Below, piece by piece: positions 54,526 to 62,813 of a DNA stretch of 64,000 nt. The stretch is from contig NC_017737.1 in the NCBI RefSeq assembly GCF_000259255.1, positions 1,302,001 to 1,366,000 on the forward strand, given 5' to 3'. The translations under genes and the position numbers were made by a program. Positions within the stretch are counted from its first letter, which is position 1, and the number at the start of each line of letters is the position of its first letter. The notes beneath the pieces are model-generated. The model was not told the origin of the DNA. It saw only the letters and a program-made list of their open reading frames with translations, and made no database searches. This stretch comes from Helicobacter cetorum MIT 00-7128 (lineage in GTDB: Bacteria; Campylobacterota; Campylobacteria; Campylobacterales; Helicobacteraceae).

Positions 54526-55395
54526 ATTCGTTTTAAAAAAGTCTATATAGAATTAAGCGATATTTGTGCCTTAAAGTGCAGTTTTTGTCCTAACCCCAAA
54601 AACCAACGAGGGATAATGAGCTTGGAGCTATTTCAAAACGCTTGCAAGCAAGTTTCTCCCCTAACCAATAAAATCACTTTACATGTTTTAGGAGACCCTT
54701 GCAAGCTAAAAGATTTAAAGCTTTATTTAGACATTGCTAAAAACTTCAATCTCAAAGTAGATTTGGTTACAAGTGGTGTGTATTTAAATGATTTTTCCTT
54801 GCTCTTGCACGAAATAATTTGGCAAATCTCAATTTCTTTAGATGCAGGGCTAGATTCACAAAACAAGCTCAATAAAGAGTGCTATATTAAGCGTATTTTA
54901 GAATTTTGTCATTATAAATTTGAAAAGAATAGTGAAGTTTTTTTGAATTTACGCATTCAAAGCGCTACTTTAAAAGAACACTTTAGTTTTATTGAGCCCT
55001 TTTTAAAGGCTTTTAATCCTATGTCTTTTGAATATTTGCAAACACATAAAAGAGTGCGCTTGTTTAAAAAAAGTTTTTTAAATATCCAACAAACTTTTGA
55101 ATGGCCAAATCTTCAAACCACTCCCATAGCTAGTAGCCAACAACAATCTAATGCCCCTTATTGCTATGGCTTAATAGAACAAATCGCTATTTTAGCCAAT
55201 GGAATTGTAGTGCCATGTTGCATGGACACTAATGCGAGTATTAATCTTGGCAACATTCATATAACCCCTCTACAAGCAATTTTAGAGAGTAAAAAAGCCC
55301 TAGCCATTAAAACACATTTTCTAAAAAATCAAGCCATTGAGCCACTATGTAAGCATTGCACTTATGCTAAGATACGCCAACAACAGCATTCTTAG
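54526..55395 (+). CDS. Radical SAM-SPASM protein with an apparent ATT start
   Basis: The first in-frame ATG (54616) would cut off the CxxxCxxC cluster site that defines the family. Upstream the frame is open back to the ychF stop and encodes RFKKVYIELSDICALKCSFC, with cluster cysteines 14, 18 and 21. The only well-placed start is ATT at 54526, eight bases after AAGGA (54514-54518), giving 289 residues. The C-terminal part has CYGLIEQIAILANGIVVPCC and CKHC cysteines of a SPASM-type auxiliary cluster. The enzyme should cleave S-adenosylmethionine to make a radical; the substrate is unknown. It matches HP0568. Its stop overlaps the convergent gene by 4 bp. Confidence 0.8.
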   Translation: MRFKKVYIELSDICALKCSFCPNPKNQRGIMSLELFQNACKQVSPLTNKITLHVLGDPCKLKDLKLYLDIAKNFNLKVDLVTSGVYLNDFSLLLHEIIWQISISLDAGLDSQNKLNKECYIKRILEFCHYKFEKNSEVFLNLRIQSATLKEHFSFIEPFLKAFNPMSFEYLQTHKRVRLFKKSFLNIQQTFEWPNLQTTPIASSQQQSNAPYCYGLIEQIAILANGIVVPCCMDTNASINLGNIHITPLQAILESKKALAIKTHFLKNQAIEPLCKHCTYAKIRQQQHS

Positions 55396-56438
55396 CACTC
55401 GCATAACTCCCTATTTTTAGAAAAATAGCTTTCATACAATCGCAACAAAGCGATAAAAAATGCTGTAATTGTAGGCCCTACAGCAATACCCCAAAAGCCA
55501 AATTGCGAAATACCAGCAATCATAGAGAAAAAAATTAGCATTTCATTAATTTTAAGCGTGGTCTTAAACAACCTTTGTTTGATAAAAACAATTAAAATAG
55601 GTTTAATCACACTATCAATTAACCCCCCAATAAGAACTATAGAATACAACGCAATAAAAATAGCGCCATTAGTATGCCCATGATAGAGTTCAAACACCAC
55701 CACCGGCACCCAAATTAACGCCCCCCCTACAACAGGCACTAAAGATGCCAAGCCATATAAAATTCCTAAAAATAATCCATCATGCCCAAACCAAACAATC
55801 ATAGCGCCAAAAGCAAGCCCCTCTAAAAATACCGTAATCATAGAAGTTAAAAGCACAATACGCAAAATTCCAGCCACTTCTTGAAAAATCCCTTCACTTT
55901 GTTTAGATTCAAAAGGCAATACCCCCAAGAAATAATGATAAAAACGCTCGCTATAGTAAAAAAAGAAAAATAGTAACCCTAACACAAATGCTGTATCGCT
56001 AATAAGTTTTAAGCTGTATTTTCCAATATAGCTACTTACCTTTAGCAAAGAGCCTGTAATAGAAGAGGCGCTAATATTTTCTAAAAGTTTTCTAACCCCC
56101 TCACTAAGCGTGGGAAAATTTGATAGCTTTTCTGGCACTGCCACTTTAAACCAACTCACCAAATCTGAAAGATTATTAAAATTGATTTCAAAAATAAAGT
56201 TTGAACTTCTATAAGCAATAAAATATAATGGGACAACTAACACGCTTGCTAAAGTCAGCACACAAATAAGCGAGCTTAAAGCATTGGAAAAACGGCGATT
56301 CAAAAATACCTTAACTTGAAAAAGCCCCACGCACAAAAGCCCAGCAATCAAGGCATCCATCAAAAAATCTTGATACAGATATACCATCCAATAAAATCCG
56401 GTTCCAAAAAGAATCCAGAAAAAATACTGCGCTTTCAA
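55392..56438 (-). CDS. AI-2E/PerM-family membrane transporter
   Basis: A 348-residue inner-membrane protein with about seven or eight hydrophobic segments and a central soluble stretch (about 95-150). The family feature GLFLGILYGLASLVPVVGGALIWVPV (about 228-253) is clear, followed by two further helices. Members include the E. coli AI-2 exporter TqsA, PerM and Na+/H+ antiporters, so the substrate cannot be assigned. It is convergent with the radical SAM gene, sharing the TTAG stop overlap, and divergent from dapF. It matches HP0567. Confidence 0.85.
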   Translation of the reverse strand: MKAQYFFWILFGTGFYWMVYLYQDFLMDALIAGLLCVGLFQVKVFLNRRFSNALSSLICVLTLASVLVVPLYFIAYRSSNFIFEINFNNLSDLVSWFKVAVPEKLSNFPTLSEGVRKLLENISASSITGSLLKVSSYIGKYSLKLISDTAFVLGLLFFFFYYSERFYHYFLGVLPFESKQSEGIFQEVAGILRIVLLTSMITVFLEGLAFGAMIVWFGHDGLFLGILYGLASLVPVVGGALIWVPVVVFELYHGHTNGAIFIALYSIVLIGGLIDSVIKPILIVFIKQRLFKTTLKINEMLIFFSMIAGISQFGFWGIAVGPTITAFFIALLRLYESYFSKNRELCEC

Positions 56439-56533
56439 AATTCACCCCTATATCTTAAACTTAAATTAGTAAAATGTTAGCTAAAAACCTTTGTTTTTAG
56501 ATAATAATTTAATCAAAAGAGGTCTTATTGCAC

Positions 56534-57346
56534 ATGGTGTTTTATAAATATTCAGGTAGCGGAAATGATTTTTTAATCACGCACGCTTTTAAAGAACAAG
56601 ATTTTTCACTCTTGGCTAAGCAAATATGCCATAGACATGAAGGGTTTGGTGCTGATGGATTAGTGGTGTTATTACCCCATACTCATTACCCTTATGCATG
56701 GGATTTTTATAATTCTGATGGTTCTAGGGCTAGTATGTGTGGGAATGCGAGTCGTTGCGTAGGATTACATGCTTATAAGTATCAATTAGCACCAAAAAAC
56801 CATACCTTTTTAGCTGGAAAAAGAGAAATTTCTATCAGTATAGAAGAGCCAAACATTGTAGAAAGCAATTTAGGGCATTTTCAAATCTTAGAGAATATAT
56901 CCCAACTACAAATAGCTAAACAAGCCACTTTGAAAAGTTTCTTAAAAGAAATCGCTACTTGGCATTTAATTGATACAGGTGTGCCTCATTTAGTGGGATT
57001 TGTCAAAGAAAAAACTTATTTAGATTCTTTAGATTTAAATGATTTAAAAGCCTTACGCCATTTATTTAATGCTAATGTAAATATTGCTTATATAAAAGAT
57101 GAAAAAACTATTTTTCTACACACTTATGAACGAGGGGTTGAAAATATTACTTTAGCTTGTGGGACAGGCATGGGGGCTGTTTTTGTTATAGCGCATTTGA
57201 ATTATCACCTAAATTCTAGTGCCACCTTAATCCCAACAAGTCAAGAACGCTTAAATTTATCCTTAAAAGATAAGCAGATTTTTTACAAAGGAAAGGTGTG
57301 TTATATTGGCATGAGTGTTACAGAGCCCAACCTCTTGTTGCCATAA
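56534..57346 (+). CDS. dapF: Diaminopimelate epimerase
   Basis: A 270-residue enzyme that makes meso-diaminopimelate for lysine and peptidoglycan. The two catalytic cysteines lie in MCGNASRC and [12 protein letters not shown] two codons upstream (56528) is closer to the AAGAGG motif, but the ATG at 56534 gives the usual family start, [13 protein letters not shown], and is preferred. Other marks are [24 protein letters not shown] and DTGVPHLV. Confidence 0.94.
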   Translation: MVFYKYSGSGNDFLITHAFKEQDFSLLAKQICHRHEGFGADGLVVLLPHTHYPYAWDFYNSDGSRASMCGNASRCVGLHAYKYQLAPKNHTFLAGKREISISIEEPNIVESNLGHFQILENISQLQIAKQATLKSFLKEIATWHLIDTGVPHLVGFVKEKTYLDSLDLNDLKALRHLFNANVNIAYIKDEKTIFLHTYERGVENITLACGTGMGAVFVIAHLNYHLNSSATLIPTSQERLNLSLKDKQIFYKGKVCYIGMSVTEPNLLLP

Positions 57347-57382
57347 TGAAAAAACTTGTTTTCAATTTGGTATTAGACATGC

Positions 57383-57388
57383 TATCAT
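57383..57388 (+). promoter_or_regulatory. Extended -10 and adjacent hairpin before the DUF417 gene
   Basis: TATCAT preceded by TGC. An 8-bp perfect hairpin, AATCGCTA and TAGCGATT, lies just downstream at 57391-57410 and would fall across the expected start point. It may end dapF transcription or fold at the mRNA 5' end. Confidence 0.4.
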
Positions 57389-57438
57389 TTAATCGCTATC
57401 TTTAGCGATTAAAAATATTTTTAAAGGATTTTTGATAC

Positions 57439-58089
57439 ATGCAAATACTCAAAACATTTTTAGAGGCGCTTGTAAAGCTTCAAAATTTAGGTGGCTATTT
57501 AATGCACATAGCTATTTTTATTATTTTTGTTTGGATTGGTGGGCTTAAATTTGTCGCCTATGAGGCTGAAGGAATCGCACCTTTTGTGGCTAACTCCCCT
57601 TTCTTTTCTTTTATGTATAAATTTGACAAACCCGAATACAAAGAACATAAAATGTCTGAAAGCCAATCTATGAAAGAAGAATTACAAGATGATTCCAAAA
57701 TTATTGAAAATAAAGAATGGCATAAAGAAAATCGCACTTATTTGGTTTCTGAAATACTTGGCATTACAATTATCACTTTAGGCGTTTTAGTATTTTTAGG
57801 ACTTTGGATGCCTTTAGCTGGAGTAATTGGGGGACTGCTAGTTGCTGGAATGACTATCACGACCTTATCTTTTTTATTCACTACGCCTGAAGTCTTTGTT
57901 AATCAACATTTCCCATGGTTATCTGGAGCTGGAAGATTGGTTGTCAAAGATTTAGCATTGTTTGCTGGAGGATTGATTGTAGCGGGATTTGATGCCAAAC
58001 GCTACTTAGAGGGTAAGGGATTTTGCTTAATGAATCGTTCGTCTTTAGGAATTAAGGATAAAAATTGTTCTAGTAGATGTTGTTCTTAA
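57439..58089 (+). CDS. DUF417 (YkgB/RclC-like) inner-membrane protein with Cys-rich tail
   Basis: A 216-residue membrane protein with about four helices (around 17-36, 108-130, 132-152 and 170-185). IFIIFVWIGGLKFVAYEAEGIAPFVANSPF is the family's typical opening, and FVNQHFPWLSGAGRLVVKDLALFAGG its typical end. E. coli RclC, a relative, is part of a reactive-chlorine defence system; no such role is shown here. The last residues, KNCSSRCCS, form an unusual cysteine-rich tail. It matches HP0565 and is convergent with the RHH regulator across a shared terminator. Confidence 0.82.
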   Translation: MQILKTFLEALVKLQNLGGYLMHIAIFIIFVWIGGLKFVAYEAEGIAPFVANSPFFSFMYKFDKPEYKEHKMSESQSMKEELQDDSKIIENKEWHKENRTYLVSEILGITIITLGVLVFLGLWMPLAGVIGGLLVAGMTITTLSFLFTTPEVFVNQHFPWLSGAGRLVVKDLALFAGGLIVAGFDAKRYLEGKGFCLMNRSSLGIKDKNCSSRCCS

Positions 58090-58094
58090 ATAAT

Positions 58095-58128
58095 AAAACT
58101 CGCAAGACAATAAAAGCTTGCGAGTTTT
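58095..58128. terminator. Bidirectional terminator between convergent genes
   Basis: Perfect 12-bp stem AAAACTCGCAAG and CTTGCGAGTTTT with a 10-nt loop. A/T ends on both sides give T-runs in both directions, serving the DUF417 gene (plus) and the RHH gene (minus). Confidence 0.8.
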
Positions 58129-58136
58129 GAGCTAAA

Positions 58137-58337
58137 TTAGCTCTTCTTATAAATAATAGTCTTTAAAATATGGCGCTTAACAAATGAGTTAACGCTCTCT
58201 GCCTCTTCAGTAGCTAATTCTTTTAAAATATTATGCTCTTCCCTAGATAAATAGAAAGTAACCGAAAAGTTTCTTTTTAACTCATCTATAGAAACACGCT
58301 TACGACCCGGTCTCATGTTTTTATTTGTAGAATCCAT
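58137..58337 (-). CDS. Ribbon-helix-helix transcription regulator
   Basis: A 66-residue protein. A basic N-terminus (NKNMRPGRKRVSIDEL) leads into the beta strand FSVTFYLSREEHNILKELA and a second helix, EAESVNSFVKRHI, the classic RHH fold that dimerises and binds DNA with its paired strands. It matches H. pylori HP0564, whose structure was reported as an RHH protein. It has AAGGAG before its ATG and its own extended -10 at 58372-58377. The divergent neighbour is an outer-membrane protein gene; regulation of that gene or of itself is possible but unproven. Confidence 0.88.
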   Translation of the reverse strand: MDSTNKNMRPGRKRVSIDELKRNFSVTFYLSREEHNILKELATEEAESVNSFVKRHILKTIIYKKS

Positions 58338-58371
58338 ATTATCTCCTTGTTTAAGTTATATAGTAACAATT

Positions 58372-58377
58372 ATTCTA
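58372..58377 (-). promoter_or_regulatory. Extended -10 promoter of the RHH gene
   Basis: On the minus strand TAGAAT preceded by TGT. The start near 58365 leaves about 28 nt before the ATG at 58337. Confidence 0.45.
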
Positions 58378-58452
58378 ACATAAATTAAACACAATTTTTC
58401 ACCAAAACTAAAACAACTTATTTTTTAATTTATATTCAAAGCATAACTATGG

Positions 58453-58458
58453 TAAAAT
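58453..58458 (+). promoter_or_regulatory. Extended -10 promoter of the outer-membrane protein gene
   Basis: TAAAAT preceded by TGG, 55 bp before the ATG at 58514. It lies in the 176-bp divergent region shared with the RHH gene. Confidence 0.5.
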
Positions 58459-58513
58459 ATTCCCATTCACCCCACATTTAATCTTTTAATCTCAAAAATA
58501 ACGGTGGTAATCC

Positions 58514-59764
58514 ATGCTAAAAACAGCTTTGTTTAAAAAAATATCTTTATTGTCCTTGCTTGTAGCAAATGTCTATGCGTTTGATTGGAGTATTTTTAAA
58601 TATAATTTAGGGTTCAATATGTTTATTATGGACCATGAGGGCATGACACCTTATTGGGTCAATACTAATACCACTCTAAAAAGTCGCCTCACGCCTGAAT
58701 TTGGCATACAATTCAACACCAAATATGGCGAGCAAAGCCTCATTGTAGGAGCGTATTTTTTTCAAAACTTCCATAATTACAGCACCAATTTCCCTTCTTC
58801 TTGGGGGCCAACAATGTATTATAAAGCTAGGGGCAAGCACTTTAGCTTTTATGCAGGGATTTTTCCTAGAAAAAATCAATTAGGAAGTTATGGTTTAAAC
58901 ATCTTCTCCCCCTACTATTGGTTTATAGACCCAAATGCTAGAGGGTTTTTATTGCAATATCAAGACCACTATTCCCCCTTAAAGTCTTATTATGGGCATG
59001 CGGAATTTATGCTAGATTGGTTTGGGGGTAATTGCTATACAAATTGTAAATTTGGAAGAAACCCTTATGGCAACGCTATGGATAGATTTCAAATGAATGG
59101 TTCTGTAGATTATCATTTCTTCAAAGGCTATCTTGGACTTGGAGGGAATTTTGTATTGTTTCATAACGAAGATAAATACCTTTTAAATGGGGCTGATGGC
59201 TCTACTTTCAACACCCAAAAAGCCATTAATAGTAGCGCTATATATCTTTTAGATAGATTTTATTATAATGCTTATGTAGAGAGCAATTTGCTTGAGCTTG
59301 CACCCTTTATGGATAAACTCAACGCTCGTTTTGGCATGGTCTCTGAGGCCTCTAGATTACGCAATAAAGAAAAAAATGTGCCATTCACTAATAGTGTGGG
59401 CGGACAAGTAGATGTAGAAATGCAATTTAAGGGTTTTGGAGTGCATAATCTATTCTATTTTGCTCAAACACCAGAAATGCCCTACTATAACCAATACAAA
59501 GATATTGATTTATATTGCACACCATCTTATTGCCCTACCCCAATTTATCGTGGTGTGCCATTCTTTCAAGCTAACATGTATAATCGTTTTGATTTATACT
59601 ATAATTGGAAAAATAGCTTTGCCTCAGTTAAAGTCAATTTTGTGCTTAATTCTATGCATGAGGGCTTTAGAAGCAATACGCCTTGGACACAATCTTATCA
59701 AGTCTATATGACTGTGGCTTTAGACCCCTATAACCTTATTAATATCATTGCTAGAAAAAAATGA
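58514..59764 (+). CDS. Unclassified outer-membrane beta-barrel protein
   Basis: A 416-residue protein with a signal peptide (about 1-22, ending VYA) and mature start FDWSIFKYNLGFNMFIMDHEG. The rest is aromatic-rich, with alternating strands, many Tyr, Phe, Asn and Gly residues, and two Cys pairs (CYTNC and CTPSYC). It ends LINIIARKK rather than in Phe, so it does not follow the Hop C-terminal rule. I cannot place it in Hop, Hor or Hom families; the Hof group is possible. It stands alone with its own promoter. Confidence 0.6.
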   Translation: MLKTALFKKISLLSLLVANVYAFDWSIFKYNLGFNMFIMDHEGMTPYWVNTNTTLKSRLTPEFGIQFNTKYGEQSLIVGAYFFQNFHNYSTNFPSSWGPTMYYKARGKHFSFYAGIFPRKNQLGSYGLNIFSPYYWFIDPNARGFLLQYQDHYSPLKSYYGHAEFMLDWFGGNCYTNCKFGRNPYGNAMDRFQMNGSVDYHFFKGYLGLGGNFVLFHNEDKYLLNGADGSTFNTQKAINSSAIYLLDRFYYNAYVESNLLELAPFMDKLNARFGMVSEASRLRNKEKNVPFTNSVGGQVDVEMQFKGFGVHNLFYFAQTPEMPYYNQYKDIDLYCTPSYCPTPIYRGVPFFQANMYNRFDLYYNWKNSFASVKVNFVLNSMHEGFRSNTPWTQSYQVYMTVALDPYNLINIIARKK

Positions 59765-59814
59765 GTTTTTCAGTATGTTTTCCAACAAAATAAATATTAA
59801 AAATTATTGTTTTA

Positions 59815-59844
59815 TTGACAATATCCCCCTTAGTCTTATATAAT
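59815..59844 (+). promoter_or_regulatory. Strong consensus promoter of rpsU
   Basis: TTGACA at 59815-59820 and TATAAT at 59839-59844 with an 18-bp spacer. This is the only promoter I saw in the window with both hexamers perfect. The leader is about 60 nt and ends AAGAGGTGATATTAA. Confidence 0.75.
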
Positions 59845-59910
59845 GCCACTTCGTTTGTGGCGATTGTAGAATACACAATAACTTAAGCCATAGAAAAGAG
59901 GTGATATTAA

Positions 59911-60123
59911 GTGCCCGGAATTAAAGTAAGAGATGCTGATGCTTTTGATGAGGCTTACAGAAGATTCAAAAAGCAAACTGACCGCAACTTGGTTGTAACT
60001 GAGTGTCGTGCAAGAAGATTCTTTGAATCTAAAACTGAAAAGCGCAAAAAGCAAAAAATCAGTGCTAAGAAAAAAATCTTAAAGCGCCTTTATATGTTAA
60101 GACGCTATGAGTCAAGACTATAA
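59911..60123 (+). CDS. rpsU: 30S ribosomal protein S21
   Basis: A 70-residue basic protein. A GTG start at 59911 follows a strong AGAGGTG ribosome site. The sequence [20 protein letters not shown] and the lysine/arginine-rich tail are typical of S21, which helps the small subunit in initiation. fabG follows after 68 bp. Confidence 0.95.
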   Translation: MPGIKVRDADAFDEAYRRFKKQTDRNLVVTECRARRFFESKTEKRKKQKISAKKKILKRLYMLRRYESRL

Positions 60124-60191
60124 GTTTGACAAGCCTAATGCTCCTTGTTTAATCAAGGGCTAGGGATTAAATTTTGAAGGATTATTGAGTA

Positions 60192-60935
60192 ATGCAATTC
60201 ACAGGAAAAAATGTTCTCATTACCGGAGCCTCCAAAGGCATTGGAGCAGAGATTGCTAGGACACTCGCCTCTATGGGGCTAAAAGTATGGATAAACTATC
60301 GCAGTAATGCTGAAGTAGCAGACGCTTTAAAAGCTGAGATTGAATCTCAAGGGTATCAAGCAGCTGTTATTAAGTTTGACGCAACTTCTGAAACTGATTT
60401 TGCTGAAGCGATACACACTATTATTGAAAGCGATGGAGCTTTATCTTACTTAGTCAATAATGCGGGTATTGTAAGAGACAAATTAGCTATCAAAATGAAG
60501 ACAGAAGATTTTCATCATGTGATTGAAAATAACTTGACTTCAGCCTTTATTGGTTGTAGAGAGGCCTTAAAAGCTATGAGCAAGAGCCGTTTTGGAAGTG
60601 TGGTCAATATCGCTTCTATTATTGGCGAAAGAGGCAACATGGGACAAACCAACTACTCTGCAAGTAAGGGCGGTATGATTGCTATGAGTAAATCTTTTGC
60701 CTATGAAGGGGCTTTGAGAAATATTCGTTTCAATTGTGTAACACCGGGCTTTATAGAAACCGATATGAATGCCAATTTAAAAGATGACCTTAAAGCGGAT
60801 TATGTTAAAAATATTCCCCTCAATAGACTAGGGTCTGCTAAAGAAGTGGCAGGAGCAGTAGCGTTTCTTTTAAGTGATTTATCTAGTTATATTACCGGAG
60901 AGACACTTAAGGTTAATGGTGGGCTTTATATGTAG
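60192..60935 (+). CDS. fabG: 3-oxoacyl-ACP reductase FabG
   Basis: A 247-residue short-chain dehydrogenase. The NADP motif TGASKGIG is at residues 11-18, and the catalytic Ser141, Tyr154 and Lys158 are in IASIIGERG and NYSASKGG. It reduces 3-oxoacyl-ACP in each cycle of type II fatty-acid synthesis. acpP, fabF and accA follow on the same strand. Confidence 0.96.
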   Translation: MQFTGKNVLITGASKGIGAEIARTLASMGLKVWINYRSNAEVADALKAEIESQGYQAAVIKFDATSETDFAEAIHTIIESDGALSYLVNNAGIVRDKLAIKMKTEDFHHVIENNLTSAFIGCREALKAMSKSRFGSVVNIASIIGERGNMGQTNYSASKGGMIAMSKSFAYEGALRNIRFNCVTPGFIETDMNANLKDDLKADYVKNIPLNRLGSAKEVAGAVAFLLSDLSSYITGETLKVNGGLYM

Positions 60936-60988
60936 TCCTTTGGGACAGCTTTTTAATGATATTGTTTGGTAAGTAACAAAAACCATGC

Positions 60989-60994
60989 TATCAT
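60989..60994 (+). promoter_or_regulatory. Extended -10 upstream of the microprotein and acpP
   Basis: TATCAT preceded by TGC. Initiation near 61001 would place the small open frame at 61039 first on the transcript and acpP second. The same TGCTATCAT sequence occurs before the DUF417 gene at 57380. Confidence 0.45.
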
Positions 60995-61038
60995 TATGTT
61001 GTTTATTATTATTCTGAAATACAAAGAGGTTTCGTCAA

Positions 61039-61119
61039 ATGGGGATTATTTACTTAATACTTTTTCTCATCGTGATTTATTTGTTATACAGGATTTTAGA
61101 TGTTTTAGAGCATAAATAA
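61039..61119 (+). CDS. 26-residue membrane microprotein
   Basis: An ATG at 61039 with AGAGG ten bases upstream opens MGIIYLILFLIVIYLLYRIL and ends DVLEHK before TAA. It is almost entirely one hydrophobic helix with a short charged tail. In H. pylori a tiny predicted gene (HP0560) also lies between fabG and acpP, which hints at conservation. No function is known. Confidence 0.5.
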   Translation: MGIIYLILFLIVIYLLYRILDVLEHK

Positions 61120-61209
61120 TAGCCCTAAAACATCTAATCGTATAGTTTTTTGCTTAGGCAAATATAAGTTTTTATTTAAGATAATATTTTTTAATTGAGG
61201 AGTTTTAAA

Positions 61210-61446
61210 ATGGCTTTATTTGAAGATATTCAAGCAGTAATTACTGAGCAATTGAATGTAGATGCAGCGCAAGTTACTGAAGAGGCAGAGTTTGTTAAGG
61301 ATTTAGGTGCAGATTCTTTAGATGTTGTAGAATTGATTATGGCTCTAGAAGAAAAATTTGGCATTGAAATTCCTGATGAGCAAGCAGAAAAAATCGTTAA
61401 TGTTGGCGATGTTGTGAAGTATATTGAGAGCAATAAACTAGCATAA
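61210..61446 (+). CDS. acpP: Acyl carrier protein
   Basis: A 78-residue acidic four-helix protein. The 4'-phosphopantetheine site is Ser36 in [12 protein letters not shown]. An in-frame start five codons upstream exists, but the ATG at 61210 follows GAGGAG at the right distance. It carries growing acyl chains for fatty-acid and lipid A synthesis. A hairpin separates it from fabF. Confidence 0.97.
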   Translation: MALFEDIQAVITEQLNVDAAQVTEEAEFVKDLGADSLDVVELIMALEEKFGIEIPDEQAEKIVNVGDVVKYIESNKLA

Positions 61447-61461
61447 CATACTTTAGTTGCG

Positions 61462-61484
61462 CTTGGAGATTTTAAATCTCCAAG
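61462..61484 (+). terminator. Hairpin between acpP and fabF
   Basis: CTTGGAGATTT pairs with AAATCTCCAAG around a single central base, 15 bp after the acpP stop. CCTTGTTTATT follows. It could stop part of the transcription and so allow far more acpP than fabF mRNA. Confidence 0.6.
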
Positions 61485-61543
61485 CCTTGTTTATTAAAAA
61501 TCTAGTTTTTTTATAATTTAAGTTTTGAAGTGAGGAGCTATTT

Positions 61544-62782
61544 GTGCGTCGGATTGTAGTAACTGGAATGGGAATGATCAATTCGCTAGGATTAAACAAG
61601 GAAGATTCGTTTTCAGCCATTATCAAGGGAGAATGCGGTATTAAAACTATAGAAAGCTTTGATGCGAGTGCATTTCCCGTGTGTATTGCTGGAGAAATCA
61701 CTAACTTTGACCCTACAGAGGTGATGAATCCTAGAGATGTGAAGAAAGCAGGGCGTTTCATACAATTAGCCTTGAAAGCTACAAGAGAAGCTATGAAAGA
61801 TAGTGGTATTTTAGACGCTCAAAATAAATGCCCCGAAGAATTAGCTAATCGCATGGGCGTAAGCTCTGGCTCTGGTATTGGTGGGTTAGGCAATATTGAG
61901 GCTAACTCTATCTATTGTTTTGAAAAGGGTCCTAGAAAGGTTAATCCTTTCTTCATTACTTCTGCGTTAGTGAATATGATTGGTGGTTTTACTTCTATTG
62001 AATTTGGCATTAAAGGACCCAATCTTTCTAGTGTAACTGCTTGTGCAGCCGGAACTCATGCCATTATTGAGGCTGTAAAAACCATTCTACTTGGTGGGGC
62101 TGACAGAATGCTTGTAGTAGGCGCAGAATCTACTATCTGTCCTGTTGGTATTGGTGGATTTGCTAGTATTAGAGCTCTTTCTACACGAAATGAAGAGCCT
62201 ACTAGAGCCTCAAGACCTTTTGATAAAGAGCGTAACGGATTTGTTATGGGTGAGGGTGCTGGAGCATTAGTGCTTGAAGAATATGAGAGCGCTAAAAAAC
62301 GAGGCGCTAAAATTTATGCCGAGTTTGCCGGATATGGTGAAAGTGGCGATGCTAATCATATCACTGCGCCAGCACCAGAGGGCGAAGGCGCTTTCAGAGC
62401 TATGAAAATGGCATTAGAAATGGCTCAAGTAGAAGTAGGCTATGTGAATGCGCATGGAACTAGCACTTATTATAACGACCTATACGAAACTATTGCTCTA
62501 CGCAATGTCTTTGGTGGCAAAGATAAAGTTCCGCCGGTTAGCTCCACAAAAGGACAAATTGGACATTGCTTAGGTGCAGCGGGTGCTTTAGAGGCTGTTA
62601 TTGCTATTATGGCAATGAATAAAGGGATTTTACCCCCTACAATCAATCAAGAGACTCCAGACCCAGAGTGCGACCTAGATTATATTCCAAATGTGGCTAG
62701 AGAAAAGCAAGTATCAGCAGTTATGAGTAACTCATTTGGTTTTGGTGGCACCAACGGTGTTGTGATTTTCAAAAAAGCCTAA
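61544..62782 (+). CDS. fabF: 3-oxoacyl-ACP synthase II (FabF)
   Basis: A 412-residue condensing enzyme of normal length. A GTG start follows TGAGGAG. The catalytic Cys167 is in SVTACAAGTHAI; the two catalytic histidines are in VNAHGTSTYYND and GQIGHCLGAAGALEA. It elongates acyl-ACP by malonyl-ACP condensation. accA follows after 31 bp. Confidence 0.97.
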   Translation: MRRIVVTGMGMINSLGLNKEDSFSAIIKGECGIKTIESFDASAFPVCIAGEITNFDPTEVMNPRDVKKAGRFIQLALKATREAMKDSGILDAQNKCPEELANRMGVSSGSGIGGLGNIEANSIYCFEKGPRKVNPFFITSALVNMIGGFTSIEFGIKGPNLSSVTACAAGTHAIIEAVKTILLGGADRMLVVGAESTICPVGIGGFASIRALSTRNEEPTRASRPFDKERNGFVMGEGAGALVLEEYESAKKRGAKIYAEFAGYGESGDANHITAPAPEGEGAFRAMKMALEMAQVEVGYVNAHGTSTYYNDLYETIALRNVFGGKDKVPPVSSTKGQIGHCLGAAGALEAVIAIMAMNKGILPPTINQETPDPECDLDYIPNVAREKQVSAVMSNSFGFGGTNGVVIFKKA

Positions 62783-62813
62783 CACCAAACGCTTATAGAT
62801 TAGGATTTTATAA

